Below are positions 1 to 7,538 of a stretch of 36,351 bases of DNA, in pieces (position 1 is the stretch's first letter; every line of letters starts with the position of its first letter). A model generated the notes under the pieces. That model saw only the letters and a list, made by a program, of their open reading frames with translations, was not told the origin of the DNA and ran no database searches. Both the position numbers and the translations under genes were made by a program. Source of the stretch: an uncultured Lachnospiraceae bacterium (GTDB lineage Bacteria > Bacillota > Clostridia > Lachnospirales > Lachnospiraceae); contig CALGVA010000033.1 of assembly GCA_937920345.1 (NCBI GenBank), positions 1 to 36,351 on the forward strand. The letters run 5' to 3'.

Positions 1-602
1 ATAAAATCTATTAGTTGGATCATGGAATGATTCTTGGAATCTGTATATTTAACATCTACAGTACGACATAAAGGATTCATAACAGTAAAATGTTGTTCCA
101 AATACTCATCTAATGTATATTTTGCGTCTGTAGAAATGTTTTGTTCATCAATCAAAATCCTTATATCTCTTGTATTCTTAGAATATTTACTACAATTCCT
201 AAACATATTATCTAAGTAAAGTTGTAATATATAATTAAATGTTCGTGCATGATTTTTAATAAATGTATCTGTAGTATAAGTATTATCTAAAACAATAATA
301 CCTAATTCAAAATCATCTGAACAGTTTCTTATAATACGGTCATAAATGGGTTTCTTTTTTGTCTCTGATAATTGACTTCCTTTTATTTCACCGTTATTTT
401 TCAGTATTTCTTTGTATTTTTTGTCTTGTATTAACGAAGCAATTCCTTTTTCAAAATACCTTTTTATTCTGCTGTATTTACGTGTGAAAAGAATAGCAAT
501 AATAAAGTATCGGTTAAAAGACATATTTGTTTTGGTTATACTCCCAGATTCATCAATAAACATGGATAAATCTTCATATATTATATCTTTTGTATCTGCC
601 AT
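1..602 (-). CDS. DUF3800 family protein, 3' end beyond window
   Basis: This gene reads leftward from an ATG at 602 and runs off the left edge, giving 200 complete codons without a stop. The N-terminus carries FIDESG (residues 15-20), and near the edge the protein reads DSKNHSMIQLIDFI (187-200). Both are hallmarks of the DUF3800 family, where the acidic N-terminal motif and the late D-S-K and Q-x-x-D-F elements suggest an RNase H-like fold. The family's function is not established; members are frequent in mobile elements and near defence genes. An in-frame stop lies two codons upstream of the ATG, which fixes the start, and a GGGAAATAGGAT stretch may serve as a weak ribosome site. Probably only a few tens of C-terminal residues are missing. 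Base composition is very AT-rich, unlike the chromosomal genes at the right of the window. Confidence 0.8.
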   Translation of the reverse strand, partial: MADTKDIIYEDLSMFIDESGSITKTNMSFNRYFIIAILFTRKYSRIKRYFEKGIASLIQDKKYKEILKNNGEIKGSQLSETKKKPIYDRIIRNCSDDFELGIIVLDNTYTTDTFIKNHARTFNYILQLYLDNMFRNCSKYSKNTRDIRILIDEQNISTDAKYTLDEYLEQHFTVMNPLCRTVDVKYTDSKNHSMIQLIDF

Positions 603-750
603 ATCCTATTTCCCATAATCCTCAGTATTTTGGCAATATTCACCAATTAACTAATATCATAACACAAAATATAATATTATTCTATTTGAAACATTTGTTC
701 TAAATATGATTAAATGCTGTGAATATCGTACTATAATAGGATTTGTGATA

Positions 751-827
751 TGTGGAGTCTCACATATTATGGCTTGTGGAGAGTCATAATTAAGCATTGT
801 GGAGAGGCTTGTAGTTGTATTGTGGAG
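751..827. repeat. Four TGTGGAG direct repeats, 23-24 bp apart
   Basis: TGTGGAG occurs at 751-757, 775-781, 798-804 and 821-827, all in the same orientation, with start-to-start spacing of 24, 23 and 23 bp. That is about two helical turns, as expected for a regulator binding one face of the DNA. The last copy overlaps the likely -35 of the promoter at 820-847. A related set lies at 1429-1482. The regulator is unknown; LytTR-type or OmpR/SARP-type proteins use direct repeats with comparable spacing, but no such gene is visible nearby. Confidence 0.6.
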
Positions 828-847
828 GTACATTTTTATGTTATAAT
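820..847 (+). promoter_or_regulatory. Probable promoter of the small membrane-protein gene
   Basis: A consensus -10 TATAAT lies at 842-847. TTGTGG at 820-825, inside the last TGTGGAG repeat, is placed 16 bp upstream and can act as the -35. The start codon at 882 follows 34 bp after the -10. Overlap with the repeat array suggests that the repeat-binding factor controls this promoter. Confidence 0.45.
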
Positions 848-881
848 TTCGTAGTATAAAATTTCAATAGGAGAATATAAA

Positions 882-1151
882 ATGAAAAAAATCAATTCAA
901 TATTTTCAATGATAGGTTTTTTGACAGAAATATTTTATCTTATAAATGCCTTACATAGTTGGCTTCGTCATATAACAATTAGTTTTATAAATATTATTGA
1001 TTCAATTTTTAAAATACTGATAATTGCAGTTTGATTAATATTAATAATCTTTAGTATGATTTTCCATAAAGAAAATTACAAAATAGTAAATTTGATAAAC
1101 TATATTTCAATTGGAATATTAATTTTATCTACATTTTTACTTGTGATTTAG
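882..1151 (+). pseudogene. Small membrane-protein gene interrupted by an in-frame TGA
   Basis: An ATG at 882 follows a good AGGAGA ribosome site (about 8 bp spacing) and opens a reading frame rich in Ile, Leu and Phe. A TGA at 1032-1034 stops it after 50 codons. The same frame then continues without another stop for 38 codons to TAG at 1149-1151, and this part is again strongly hydrophobic (GILILSTFLLVI at the end). The whole frame would encode an 89-residue protein with two to three membrane segments. The simplest reading is a nonsense mutation, for example Trp TGG to TGA; a real 50-residue peptide is the alternative. No family is recognised. The gene sits behind the TGTGGAG array and is followed by a terminator at 1204-1250. 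Confidence 0.4.
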
Positions 1152-1203
1152 CATTAGCATATGGTATTAAGTATATCACATCCTTTCAATTTATTTTAGA
1201 GTA

Positions 1204-1250
1204 AAGACTACTCAATAAATTAATGCAGTTTATACAGTAGTCTTATTTTT
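1204..1250 (+). terminator. Rho-independent terminator
   Basis: AAGACTACT (1204-1212) pairs perfectly with AGTAGTCTT (1236-1244). A second inner pairing, ATAAA with TTTAT, extends the stem, and an ATTTTTG run follows directly. It would end transcription of the small membrane-protein gene upstream. Confidence 0.7.
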
Positions 1251-1428
1251 GTTTAAATTATGTTCCATCTATACTTTATAAAAATCAGTAGTACAATAAA
1301 CCCATGTTTTACCAAGGATAACAGTTCCAGGTTCATTGAATGATTTTCCGAATATACCTATTTTAGAAGTCCATTTATCAATTTTATTGTCAAATGTTTT
1401 AAATATCATACTATAAATTATTGTAGGT

Positions 1429-1482
1429 TGTGGCGGCCTATTTTACTGTGTATTGTGGAGATACGCGTAAAAGTAAGTGGAG
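1429..1482. repeat. Second TGTGGAG-like direct-repeat set
   Basis: TGTGGCG (1429), TGTGGAG (1454) and AGTGGAG (1476) are in the same orientation with spacing of 25 and 22 bp. They resemble the four copies at 751-827 and lie upstream of the TATAAT at 1506-1511 in front of the zinc-ribbon gene. Two nearby genes therefore seem to share one regulator. These copies are less regular than the first set. Confidence 0.45.
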
Positions 1483-1551
1483 TCAACTTGTAACATATGG
1501 GAAAATATAATAAAATAACTTTTGTAATAAGTTGCCTCGGAGGAATTATCA

Positions 1552-2004
1552 ATGCTTTGTTACTGTAAAAAATGCGGTAGATTAATACAAGGCGGTTATG
1601 ATGATAATGACGAATCTCCATATTATTGTGATTGCTGCAATTCAATAACACATAGAGTTCCAACAGAGTTTTTAATTTCAGATTCAGTGCCAATTATCAA
1701 AACTGAATTAGAACAACAATTTATAAATAATTATATTAAACCCTCTCCTGAATGTGACCAATACCTCTTTGATCACAGAGATGAAATTTTAGCAAAACAA
1801 TCTGTTGAATTTAATGCTAAGATGGAACATGGAAAAGCTATATTAGAAGAACAAGCACGAGTTCCTAAATGCCCTAGTTGCGGAAGCAGTAGCATTTCCA
1901 AGATTGGAGTAGTGGGTAGGGCAGTATCTTTTAAGTTAGTTGGATTTGCAAGTAGCAAGATTGGTAAAACGCATAAATGCAATAATTGTGGAACTATGTG
2001 GTAG
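1552..2004 (+). CDS. Double zinc-ribbon protein of unknown function
   Basis: The 150-residue product carries two zinc-ribbon modules. The N-terminal one has CKKC (residues 5-8) and CDCC (26-29). The C-terminal one has CPSCG and CNNCG, the second ending five residues from the C-terminus. A polar, probably helical segment links them. Proteins with such a terminal C-P-x-C-G / C-x-x-C-G pair are common in phages and mobile elements of Clostridia and likely bind nucleic acid or a protein partner, but the role here is unknown. A strong ribosome site (GGAGGAATT) decides the start. A TATAAT lies at 1506-1511, with TGTGGAG-like repeats upstream, so the gene is probably co-regulated with the broken membrane-protein gene at 882. 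Confidence 0.75.
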   Translation: MLCYCKKCGRLIQGGYDDNDESPYYCDCCNSITHRVPTEFLISDSVPIIKTELEQQFINNYIKPSPECDQYLFDHRDEILAKQSVEFNAKMEHGKAILEEQARVPKCPSCGSSSISKIGVVGRAVSFKLVGFASSKIGKTHKCNNCGTMW

Positions 2005-2029
2005 ATTATATATGTTTAATTCTATATAA

Positions 2030-2155
2030 ACACATAAAGAAATTGAAATATTACGAAATTGGTTTAAGTCGCATAATGATAAAAGTCATGATTTTCATTT
2101 ATCATATTTTGATTTAGGAAAATTGAGAAGAGAAAGATATCGTTGCAACTATTGA
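2030..2155 (+). pseudogene. Possible short gene remnant
   Basis: This frame is open for 41 codons between TAA at 2027 and TGA at 2153. It reads like charged, helical protein sequence (RNWFKSHNDK, GKLRRERYRC) but has no start codon or ribosome site. It directly follows the zinc-ribbon gene and abuts the intron fragment. It may be the tail of a gene damaged by the rearrangement that brought the intron fragment here, or chance. No family is recognised. Confidence 0.2.
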
Positions 2156-2159
2156 AGGA

Positions 2160-2694
2160 CTCTTTTTTAAATACAATTGTATCAATGAACATAAAAGTTC
2201 TTGTTCATCTTATTATTTTCTCCGTTTCTTCCCACTACGGCAAGGAGAACTCCCAACATTATCCGGTCTCTTCCTGTTATGTAGTTGCTATTAAGAGACC
2301 GGAGAGCAGTATCACTCTTCTGGTTTATACCCAGTCACGGGCAGGTTTCCTTCCTGGTATCGAGTGCCTCTTACAAGCCTTTCGACTCAAAACCGTTTAC
2401 ACTCTGTGAACACTTCCATATCTGATTGTCCAGACTTAGGGTTTCCGCTGCTGATTGGTGGTTTAGTCTCTTTCCACAAGACATGTCACTTAGCGTTTCC
2501 ACATATGACCTACCGTATATTTTCTTGCCATTACTGACATCCTTTCGGAGTGCATATCACGCTCACCGTTTCCGGTCACGTTGTAGCCATACGATACTAT
2601 ATATTCACTATAATAAAGCTTCCCAGCACTGAGGGATAGCAGCCCTCAATTACGATTTATTTTATAGAACACCGTGAGTTGACTAAGTTCACAC
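2160..2694 (-). mobile_element. 5' fragment of a group II intron, RT lacking
   Basis: Read on the minus strand, this stretch starts with GTGTGAAC at 2694, the usual type of group II intron 5' end. It then shows many short hairpins separated by purine-rich joints such as GGAAACGCTAAGTGACATG, GGAAACCCTAAGTCTGG and TTTTGAGTCGAAAGGCT, which are typical of ribozyme domain I. No reverse transcriptase/maturase frame and no domain V-VI region follow; the sequence passes into the zinc-ribbon neighbourhood near 2160. Open frames on the plus strand across this stretch have no coding character. It is therefore most likely a truncated intron whose 5' end faces the truncated tape measure gene. Exact boundaries and the intron class are not certain from inspection. 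Confidence 0.6.
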
Positions 2695-2763
2695 ATTCCT
2701 GCCTTTGAAATCATGTGTTATGAATAACTCAGGCATGAAGGGCATATTCAAAACAAATAACAG

Positions 2764-3969
2764 TTATGAAATCCGTACACTTATACGGCGTTTACCGGTG
2801 TTCTGGACTCCTGTAAATAATCCGGCACCAAGCCCGAGCGTTCCCAGGGCTCCGATTTTATCAATTATACAGTCAAGCGCATTGACACCATCTGTTCCAA
2901 GGTCTAAGAACCATTTGGCCAGGTCACTATCAAGTATGGTAGAAGACAGTGCCTGAAATGCGGTTTCAAACTGCCGCATTTTTGCTTCTAATGATTCCAT
3001 CCAGCGTTCTTGCTCCTGCATGGCGGAACCTTCGGCATGCAGTGATGTTTCTAATGCCTTTTGAACTGTGCCGGACTGAAAGGCCTGAATAAGGGCGGCA
3101 CCCTGGTCTCCATGCTGTTTACCGAACATTATATCTGCCAAGTCAGCTTTGTCCGGAGCACGCAGATCGTCATACACTTTCGAAATATCTTGCATAATAT
3201 CAAAGTAGTCTCTGAGATTACCCATATTATCAAAGATATTTACCTTTCCGCCGGTATGATTCAAAATTTGCGTTTGCACTTTACTTATGGAATCAGCGGT
3301 TTCATGAACTTCTTCGCCTAAGGATTCGAGATCGTCTTTCAATCCTTGAATGCGCATGCTTCCGATTGCTAGGAAGCTGCCGAAGTCAGAAGCATTTTGA
3401 GAGAGTTCTGCACCGCCTGTCAACATGGCAAGCGTCTTGTCGATATCAGTTCCGACAGCAGCCATAGCAGCGGCAGAATGTGATAGGCCGTCACCCAGAT
3501 CAGCAGTAGATGCGGCATATTGGCTCCCTAATTTCTTTAGTTTATCAACAATAGTAATAGAATCTGAAGCTTCAATATTAAAAGCTTTCATTGCTGCTGC
3601 GATATCACTGACAGCAGCACCATTATCCGTTTTAGCAATATTGGCATAAACAGATGAGATTTCTGCTAATTTACCTGCTTCGTCAAGCGAAAAACCAAGC
3701 TTTGCCCAGCTTGCCGTTTGGTCTATTAAACGGGAAACGGAGCAGCCGAGTTTAAGAGCCGAATTACTTGCGGAGTCTAAGAACCGGGTATAATTTTCCG
3801 CTGTTTCATCGGTTACTTTATAGAGATTATTCATTGCAGTATTGATATCATTCACTGCGTCATACATTTTTCTGCCGGCATTAAGCAATTTTGATAACGT
3901 GTCAGAAACGGTAAGCCCGCCGCCCGGCTTTTTTAAACCGGGGTCAACCTGTTTGTCAGTGTCAGCCAT
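2764..3969 (-). CDS. Phage tape measure protein, 3'-truncated
   Basis: The 401-residue product resembles the N-terminal part of phage tail tape measure proteins: a helical region with the MADTDKQVDPG start, Ala/Ser-rich helices (SAAAMAAVGTDIDKTLAMLTGGAEL) and a segment ending GALGTLGLGAGLFTG that normally leads into a long remainder. Tape measure proteins are usually far longer. Here the frame closes after GKRRISVRIS, about 70 bp before the intron-like sequence, so the gene looks cut and the tail length ruler would not be functional. A GGACGGTG ribosome site precedes the ATG. It is the last gene of the minus-strand phage-like operon, directly after the XhlA-like gene. A short structural protein that naturally ends here is possible but less likely. 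Confidence 0.65.
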   Translation of the reverse strand: MADTDKQVDPGLKKPGGGLTVSDTLSKLLNAGRKMYDAVNDINTAMNNLYKVTDETAENYTRFLDSASNSALKLGCSVSRLIDQTASWAKLGFSLDEAGKLAEISSVYANIAKTDNGAAVSDIAAAMKAFNIEASDSITIVDKLKKLGSQYAASTADLGDGLSHSAAAMAAVGTDIDKTLAMLTGGAELSQNASDFGSFLAIGSMRIQGLKDDLESLGEEVHETADSISKVQTQILNHTGGKVNIFDNMGNLRDYFDIMQDISKVYDDLRAPDKADLADIMFGKQHGDQGAALIQAFQSGTVQKALETSLHAEGSAMQEQERWMESLEAKMRQFETAFQALSSTILDSDLAKWFLDLGTDGVNALDCIIDKIGALGTLGLGAGLFTGVQNTGKRRISVRIS

Positions 3970-4012
3970 TTTATCACCGTCCTTTATTTTTTACATAATC
4001 GTGTCGTAGAAA

Positions 4013-4381
4013 TCACCATGGAATATTCGGCAGTATGGCTGTCAATAAACTGACAGTCAGACCGCCGATGACTAACCACAGTAATTTTTCCGTGAGTCCG
4101 TCGATTCTCTTTTTAGCCTCATTTGCAGGCTGGTTTTCCAGAATAGTAACTTTTTCATTTAATTTGTCCTGTCCGGATTTTACTTCTTTTACATCTTCTT
4201 TGATATATGTCATATCGGTAGCAATGGATTTAACAGAAGATGTCAAATCATAGATAGCATCTTGCTTTTCGCGCAATTCGCGAAGCTCGTCATCGTGATC
4301 GTCAAGCCTGTGTTCATTTGCTCTGCTGCGGCTGTCCACTTCCTGAATATGAACCGCCAGGGTTGTGTAATTATCATCCAT
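4013..4381 (-). CDS. XhlA-like (haemolysin XhlA family) phage lysis protein
   Basis: The 122-residue protein has a long charged coiled coil (about residues 10-90, rich in Asp, Glu, Lys and Arg) and one C-terminal membrane segment (LLWLVIGGLTVSLLTAIL) ending in PNIPW. This layout is that of XhlA-type proteins, which sit in the membrane and help holin and endolysin during phage release. The ribosome site is AAAGGAACC. It lies 17 bp after the endolysin gene and 43 bp before the tape measure gene in transcription order, so lysis genes here precede a tail gene, which is unusual. The family assignment rests on architecture and general similarity. Confidence 0.7.
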   Translation of the reverse strand: MDDNYTTLAVHIQEVDSRSRANEHRLDDHDDELRELREKQDAIYDLTSSVKSIATDMTYIKEDVKEVKSGQDKLNEKVTILENQPANEAKKRIDGLTEKLLWLVIGGLTVSLLTAILPNIPW

Positions 4382-4398
4382 CCATATCGGGTTCCTTT

Positions 4399-5946
4399 CT
4401 ACAAAATCATAATGTATTTGCCAGATACATATCCGACGAGACCATCGTTTGTTCTTACTTTATACCATCCGTTATCAGTTCTTTTCATAAGGTATACTTC
4501 ATCATTTATATTTAAAACGGAAACCACATTATTTGCGGCAGCGTTTGGCTCTTTCCGCATATTTAACTTTGTGCAGTTAAATACTTTACCCCGGGCGGTC
4601 TCTACATATTTCCCGGAGATATATCCTTGGTCTGTCCGGTACCAACCGTCAGAGGTCTTTGCAATTAACTGTACTAAGGTCCCCTTTTTGCAGGAGCCTG
4701 TTATAGCGGAGGAAGTGTCCGGTGCAGAGCGGATATTGAGATTTCCTGACTGGGTATTGATCTTACCGAGAATTGTAACCGGTGTTTCAGAAACGGTAAT
4801 GGCAGGTCCGGGTGTAACAGACGGCTTAACATCTCCATAGATAACGCTCAGGTCAACATTGCCGTTAATGCCGGGAACTTGTCCGGAGGAAGTATACTGC
4901 CAGGCATAAATAGTATGCCCTATATTTGATTTGGGGTTATACTGTTCATTTGGATCGATAGAGGCGGACATTTTATGATAAGAATTATAATATCTGGCGA
5001 TCCAGAATTTATCACACTTAATCTGCGCCGCATACGGCTTGATGTAAGAATTATAAAAAGACATTCCGGTATAAATACCAAAATCGTAACCGGCGCCTGC
5101 AATAACATCTCTATATGCATTGATGATATCTTTTAACAGGGGACCGATTCCCTGCTGGCACTGGTCTTCCACATCTAACCAGACAGTACATTTTCTGCCG
5201 TTTAATATGGATAATACTTTTTGAGCATCCGTTCTGGCTTTCTCAGTTGTAGTGGCGTAGGAATAATTATAGACTCCCTGAACAGCTATGCCGGCAGACC
5301 GGCAGCCGTTCCAGTTCTGCTCAAATTTACTATCCGGATTCAAATCTTTGCGGATTATTTTTAGAATTGCGAAATCGACATTAACCAGATTCCAGTTGAT
5401 ATTACCTTGATATGAACTCACATCAACACACTTTACAACAGGTTTACTTTGTGCGGCAGAAGAAGAGTAATCGATCCAATTCGGAATCCCGTACCATTTC
5501 CAGCCGCCGGACTCCAATTCTCTTTTTACACAGTTTTCTTTGCTGGATTTCATTTCAATAGTATGTACATAGCCGTTACCCGGATAAAACCCGATATGGT
5601 TAATTGCAGATGCAGATTTACCCTTAAATACGAGGCAGGCCGTATCTCTGGGGATAGAAGATATACTTCCTTTTATAACACACTTGTTGTAATAGCCCTG
5701 TGCTGTTGTATCGAATCCTGATACAGGAAACATGGAGCCGGAGCAGTCTGCACCGACTTTTCCGCAGCCTTCTTTTAGTTTATTATCATAATAAGTTCTG
5801 TTATAAGCAGAAGAGCCGTATAATTGGAAAAGCCGGTCACACAATGCTTTGGTAATGATCTCACTGTTGGCGCCCCATAAATAGACCGCTTTATCAGCAT
5901 AAAGGTTTTCAAAATAAGAGATTACTTCGTGTACTTTTTTCGCCAT
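4399..5946 (-). CDS. Bifunctional phage endolysin: NlpC/P60-like, GH25, two SH3
   Basis: This 515-residue protein degrades peptidoglycan. The N-terminal domain (about 1-160) resembles NlpC/P60 or CHAP peptidases, with the nucleophile in ADCSG (Cys68) and histidines in HIGFY (His117) and YVHT (His128). A GH25 muramidase domain follows (about 173-375), recognisable from VDVSSYQG, WLDVED and the final DLSVIYGD. Two bacterial SH3 domains (about 390-450 and 455-515, each with an NxR or NMR turn and a GYxSGKY end) should bind the cell wall. There is no signal peptide, so export needs the holin, whose gene lies just upstream. The ATG follows AAGGACGATG. One chain thus carries both a peptidase and a glycosidase. 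All catalytic residues I can identify appear intact. Confidence 0.88.
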   Translation of the reverse strand: MAKKVHEVISYFENLYADKAVYLWGANSEIITKALCDRLFQLYGSSAYNRTYYDNKLKEGCGKVGADCSGSMFPVSGFDTTAQGYYNKCVIKGSISSIPRDTACLVFKGKSASAINHIGFYPGNGYVHTIEMKSSKENCVKRELESGGWKWYGIPNWIDYSSSAAQSKPVVKCVDVSSYQGNINWNLVNVDFAILKIIRKDLNPDSKFEQNWNGCRSAGIAVQGVYNYSYATTTEKARTDAQKVLSILNGRKCTVWLDVEDQCQQGIGPLLKDIINAYRDVIAGAGYDFGIYTGMSFYNSYIKPYAAQIKCDKFWIARYYNSYHKMSASIDPNEQYNPKSNIGHTIYAWQYTSSGQVPGINGNVDLSVIYGDVKPSVTPGPAITVSETPVTILGKINTQSGNLNIRSAPDTSSAITGSCKKGTLVQLIAKTSDGWYRTDQGYISGKYVETARGKVFNCTKLNMRKEPNAAANNVVSVLNINDEVYLMKRTDNGWYKVRTNDGLVGYVSGKYIMIL

Positions 5947-5958
5947 ACATCATCGTCC

Positions 5959-6363
5959 TTACTGCTTTTTGGCCATATTTACCGAGGATTCGATTTTAAG
6001 CTGCAGCCACTGATCAAACGATCCGTAGATTTGGGTAATTACCTTTTTAGCCTCTTCTGAAATTGTAAGCAAAGCGGTGTTGTATGCTTTCTTTCTGGCC
6101 GTTTCCCAGGCCTCCTCAGTAAACTCGCCCTTTGCTTTCAGGGTATCAACAAATGTCTGGTTTACATAAAACACAGCGTCCATGACACCGGACAGAGCAT
6201 CTGTTACCAGTTTACGGGTGGCTTCATCTTTGGCAGCTTCTTCTATAATAGTACTTTCCTGAATCTTTGCCTTGACCAGATCAACAACATATTTTGCGAT
6301 TACAGGCAACAACACTGTTAAAATAATATATAGACAATAGTTTAATACTTCCTGCAAATCCAT
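5959..6363 (-). CDS. LLH-type phage holin
   Basis: The 134-residue product has one N-terminal membrane segment (YCLYIILTVLLPVIAKYVVDLV, about 8-29) followed by a long amphipathic helical tail with KAKGEFTEEAWETARKKA. This matches the LLH holin family (named after Lactobacillus phage LL-H), in which the tail typically contains such a G-x-x-T/L-T-x-E-x-x-x-x-A pattern. Holins form the membrane lesion that lets the endolysin out. A consensus AGGAGG site lies just before the ATG, and the endolysin gene starts 12 bp after this gene ends, so both are very likely translated from one message. Confidence 0.82.
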   Translation of the reverse strand: MDLQEVLNYCLYIILTVLLPVIAKYVVDLVKAKIQESTIIEEAAKDEATRKLVTDALSGVMDAVFYVNQTFVDTLKAKGEFTEEAWETARKKAYNTALLTISEEAKKVITQIYGSFDQWLQLKIESSVNMAKKQ

Positions 6364-6407
6364 AGTACCTCCTAGCCGATCGAATCGGGATCGTTATTTA
6401 TTATCAT

Positions 6408-7529
6408 TTATTGTATATTTAATGCTCTCAGAGATGTAACACATTGTTTCAGGCTTTCACATACATAGTCTAATTCCTGCCTTGTTTCCCGGCCGTCGAA
6501 GCTCAGTCGAATACAGCTGTGAATATTTTCCTCACGCATTCCGATGGCAGTCAGGGCGGCAGAAGCAGCAATGCCGTGACTGTTACACGCAGAGCCTGTG
6601 CTGGCCTGGATGCTGCACATATCCAGCAGAAATACCAAAGACTCGCCCTCGATTCCTTTAAAACACATATACAGATTGTGCGGCAGTCTGTTCCCCGAGG
6701 TAGTTGCAGCACCGACGAGGTAACTGTCCGCAATGTTACTCACAATGTACGCATGCACGTAATCTCTGGCAGCAGGAGAAACGGAAGGGTAGTCATAATC
6801 CGCAACGGCTTTTCCTAATGAGGCAATACCTAAGACGTTTTCGGTACCTCCGATATAGCCTTGTTCCTGCGAACCATAAATCAGAGGTGCAAGCGTAATT
6901 GTTTCCTTTTTATATAAAACACCGCAGCCCTTCAGCCCGCCAAGTTTATGCGCGGAGAATCCAATCATGTCTGCGTCGGCAGATTTAATATCAACGGGGA
7001 GTTGGGGAATGGAACCGGTGCAATCAAGATATATATTTCCATTATGTAAATGTACGGTTTCTATAATGTCGGATATATTTTGTATCGTACCAATCTCGCT
7101 GTTGGCATGATCAATTACGACAAACGGTTGATTGCTGCAGGCCTCTAAACGTTTTTCCAGATCGTGCATGTCAATCATCCCTTCATTATTTACCTTTAAA
7201 GGTTGATTGTTCCGGCAGCTTTTTGCACATTTCAAAATGGATTTGTGGGCAGTGGGAGAATAGAAAACAGTGCAGTTATTTCTTAGATAGTACCCGCGAA
7301 TGCCTAAAGTATTGCTGGCAGATCCTCCGCTTGTAAAATAAATGTCCCTTGCATCAGCGTTAATAAATTTAGCAACGGACTGCCTTGCGTTTGCTATGAT
7401 CTGTTTTGGTTTTATAGAGGCCGAGTGGATAGAAGACGGGTTTCCGTAATCGTCCAATATGGATATCAGATATTGTTTCATGGAATCTGATAATGGCGTG
7501 GAACTTGCATGATCTAAGAATATTTCCAT
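6408..7529 (-). CDS. Cysteine desulfurase (NifS/IscS/DndA-like)
   Basis: The 373-residue protein is a PLP-dependent aminotransferase-fold enzyme expected to take sulfur from cysteine and hold it as a persulfide. The N-terminus DHASSTP matches the usual LDNxATT-type opening. His95 lies in the cofactor-stacking position (PTAHKS), Lys195 in SAHKLGG binds PLP, and Cys315 in STGSACNS is the sulfur-accepting cysteine. Length and motifs are complete, so it should be active. The ribosome site is GGAG with 6 bp spacing. What is odd is the place: it lies between a small zinc-protein gene and the holin within a phage structural and lysis operon, with no IscU, tRNA thiolase or Dnd/Ssp partner gene in the window. 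Sulfur for tRNA, DNA or FeS modification are possible uses. Confidence 0.88.
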   Translation of the reverse strand: MEIFLDHASSTPLSDSMKQYLISILDDYGNPSSIHSASIKPKQIIANARQSVAKFINADARDIYFTSGGSASNTLGIRGYYLRNNCTVFYSPTAHKSILKCAKSCRNNQPLKVNNEGMIDMHDLEKRLEACSNQPFVVIDHANSEIGTIQNISDIIETVHLHNGNIYLDCTGSIPQLPVDIKSADADMIGFSAHKLGGLKGCGVLYKKETITLAPLIYGSQEQGYIGGTENVLGIASLGKAVADYDYPSVSPAARDYVHAYIVSNIADSYLVGAATTSGNRLPHNLYMCFKGIEGESLVFLLDMCSIQASTGSACNSHGIAASAALTAIGMREENIHSCIRLSFDGRETRQELDYVCESLKQCVTSLRALNIQ

Positions 7530-7538
7530 TGTCTTCTC

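Larger units (their letters stand above)
1152..1551. other. AT-rich intergenic stretch with terminator and second repeat set
   Basis: This 400-bp gap contains a rho-independent terminator (1204-1250), the second TGTGGAG-like set (1429-1482), and a TATAAT at 1506-1511 that probably serves the zinc-ribbon gene at 1552. On the minus strand an open frame at 1269-1409 would encode 46 residues, but no ribosome site precedes it and it matches no family known to me, so it may be a gene remnant or chance. Confidence 0.5.

Noticed and set aside
1269..1409. 46-codon minus-strand frame
   Set aside because: Protein-like composition but no ribosome site and no recognised family; perhaps a gene remnant.
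2143..2956. Three short plus-strand frames (88, 68 and 83 codons)
   Set aside because: They lie over the group II intron-like sequence and the antisense of the tape measure gene, without coding character.
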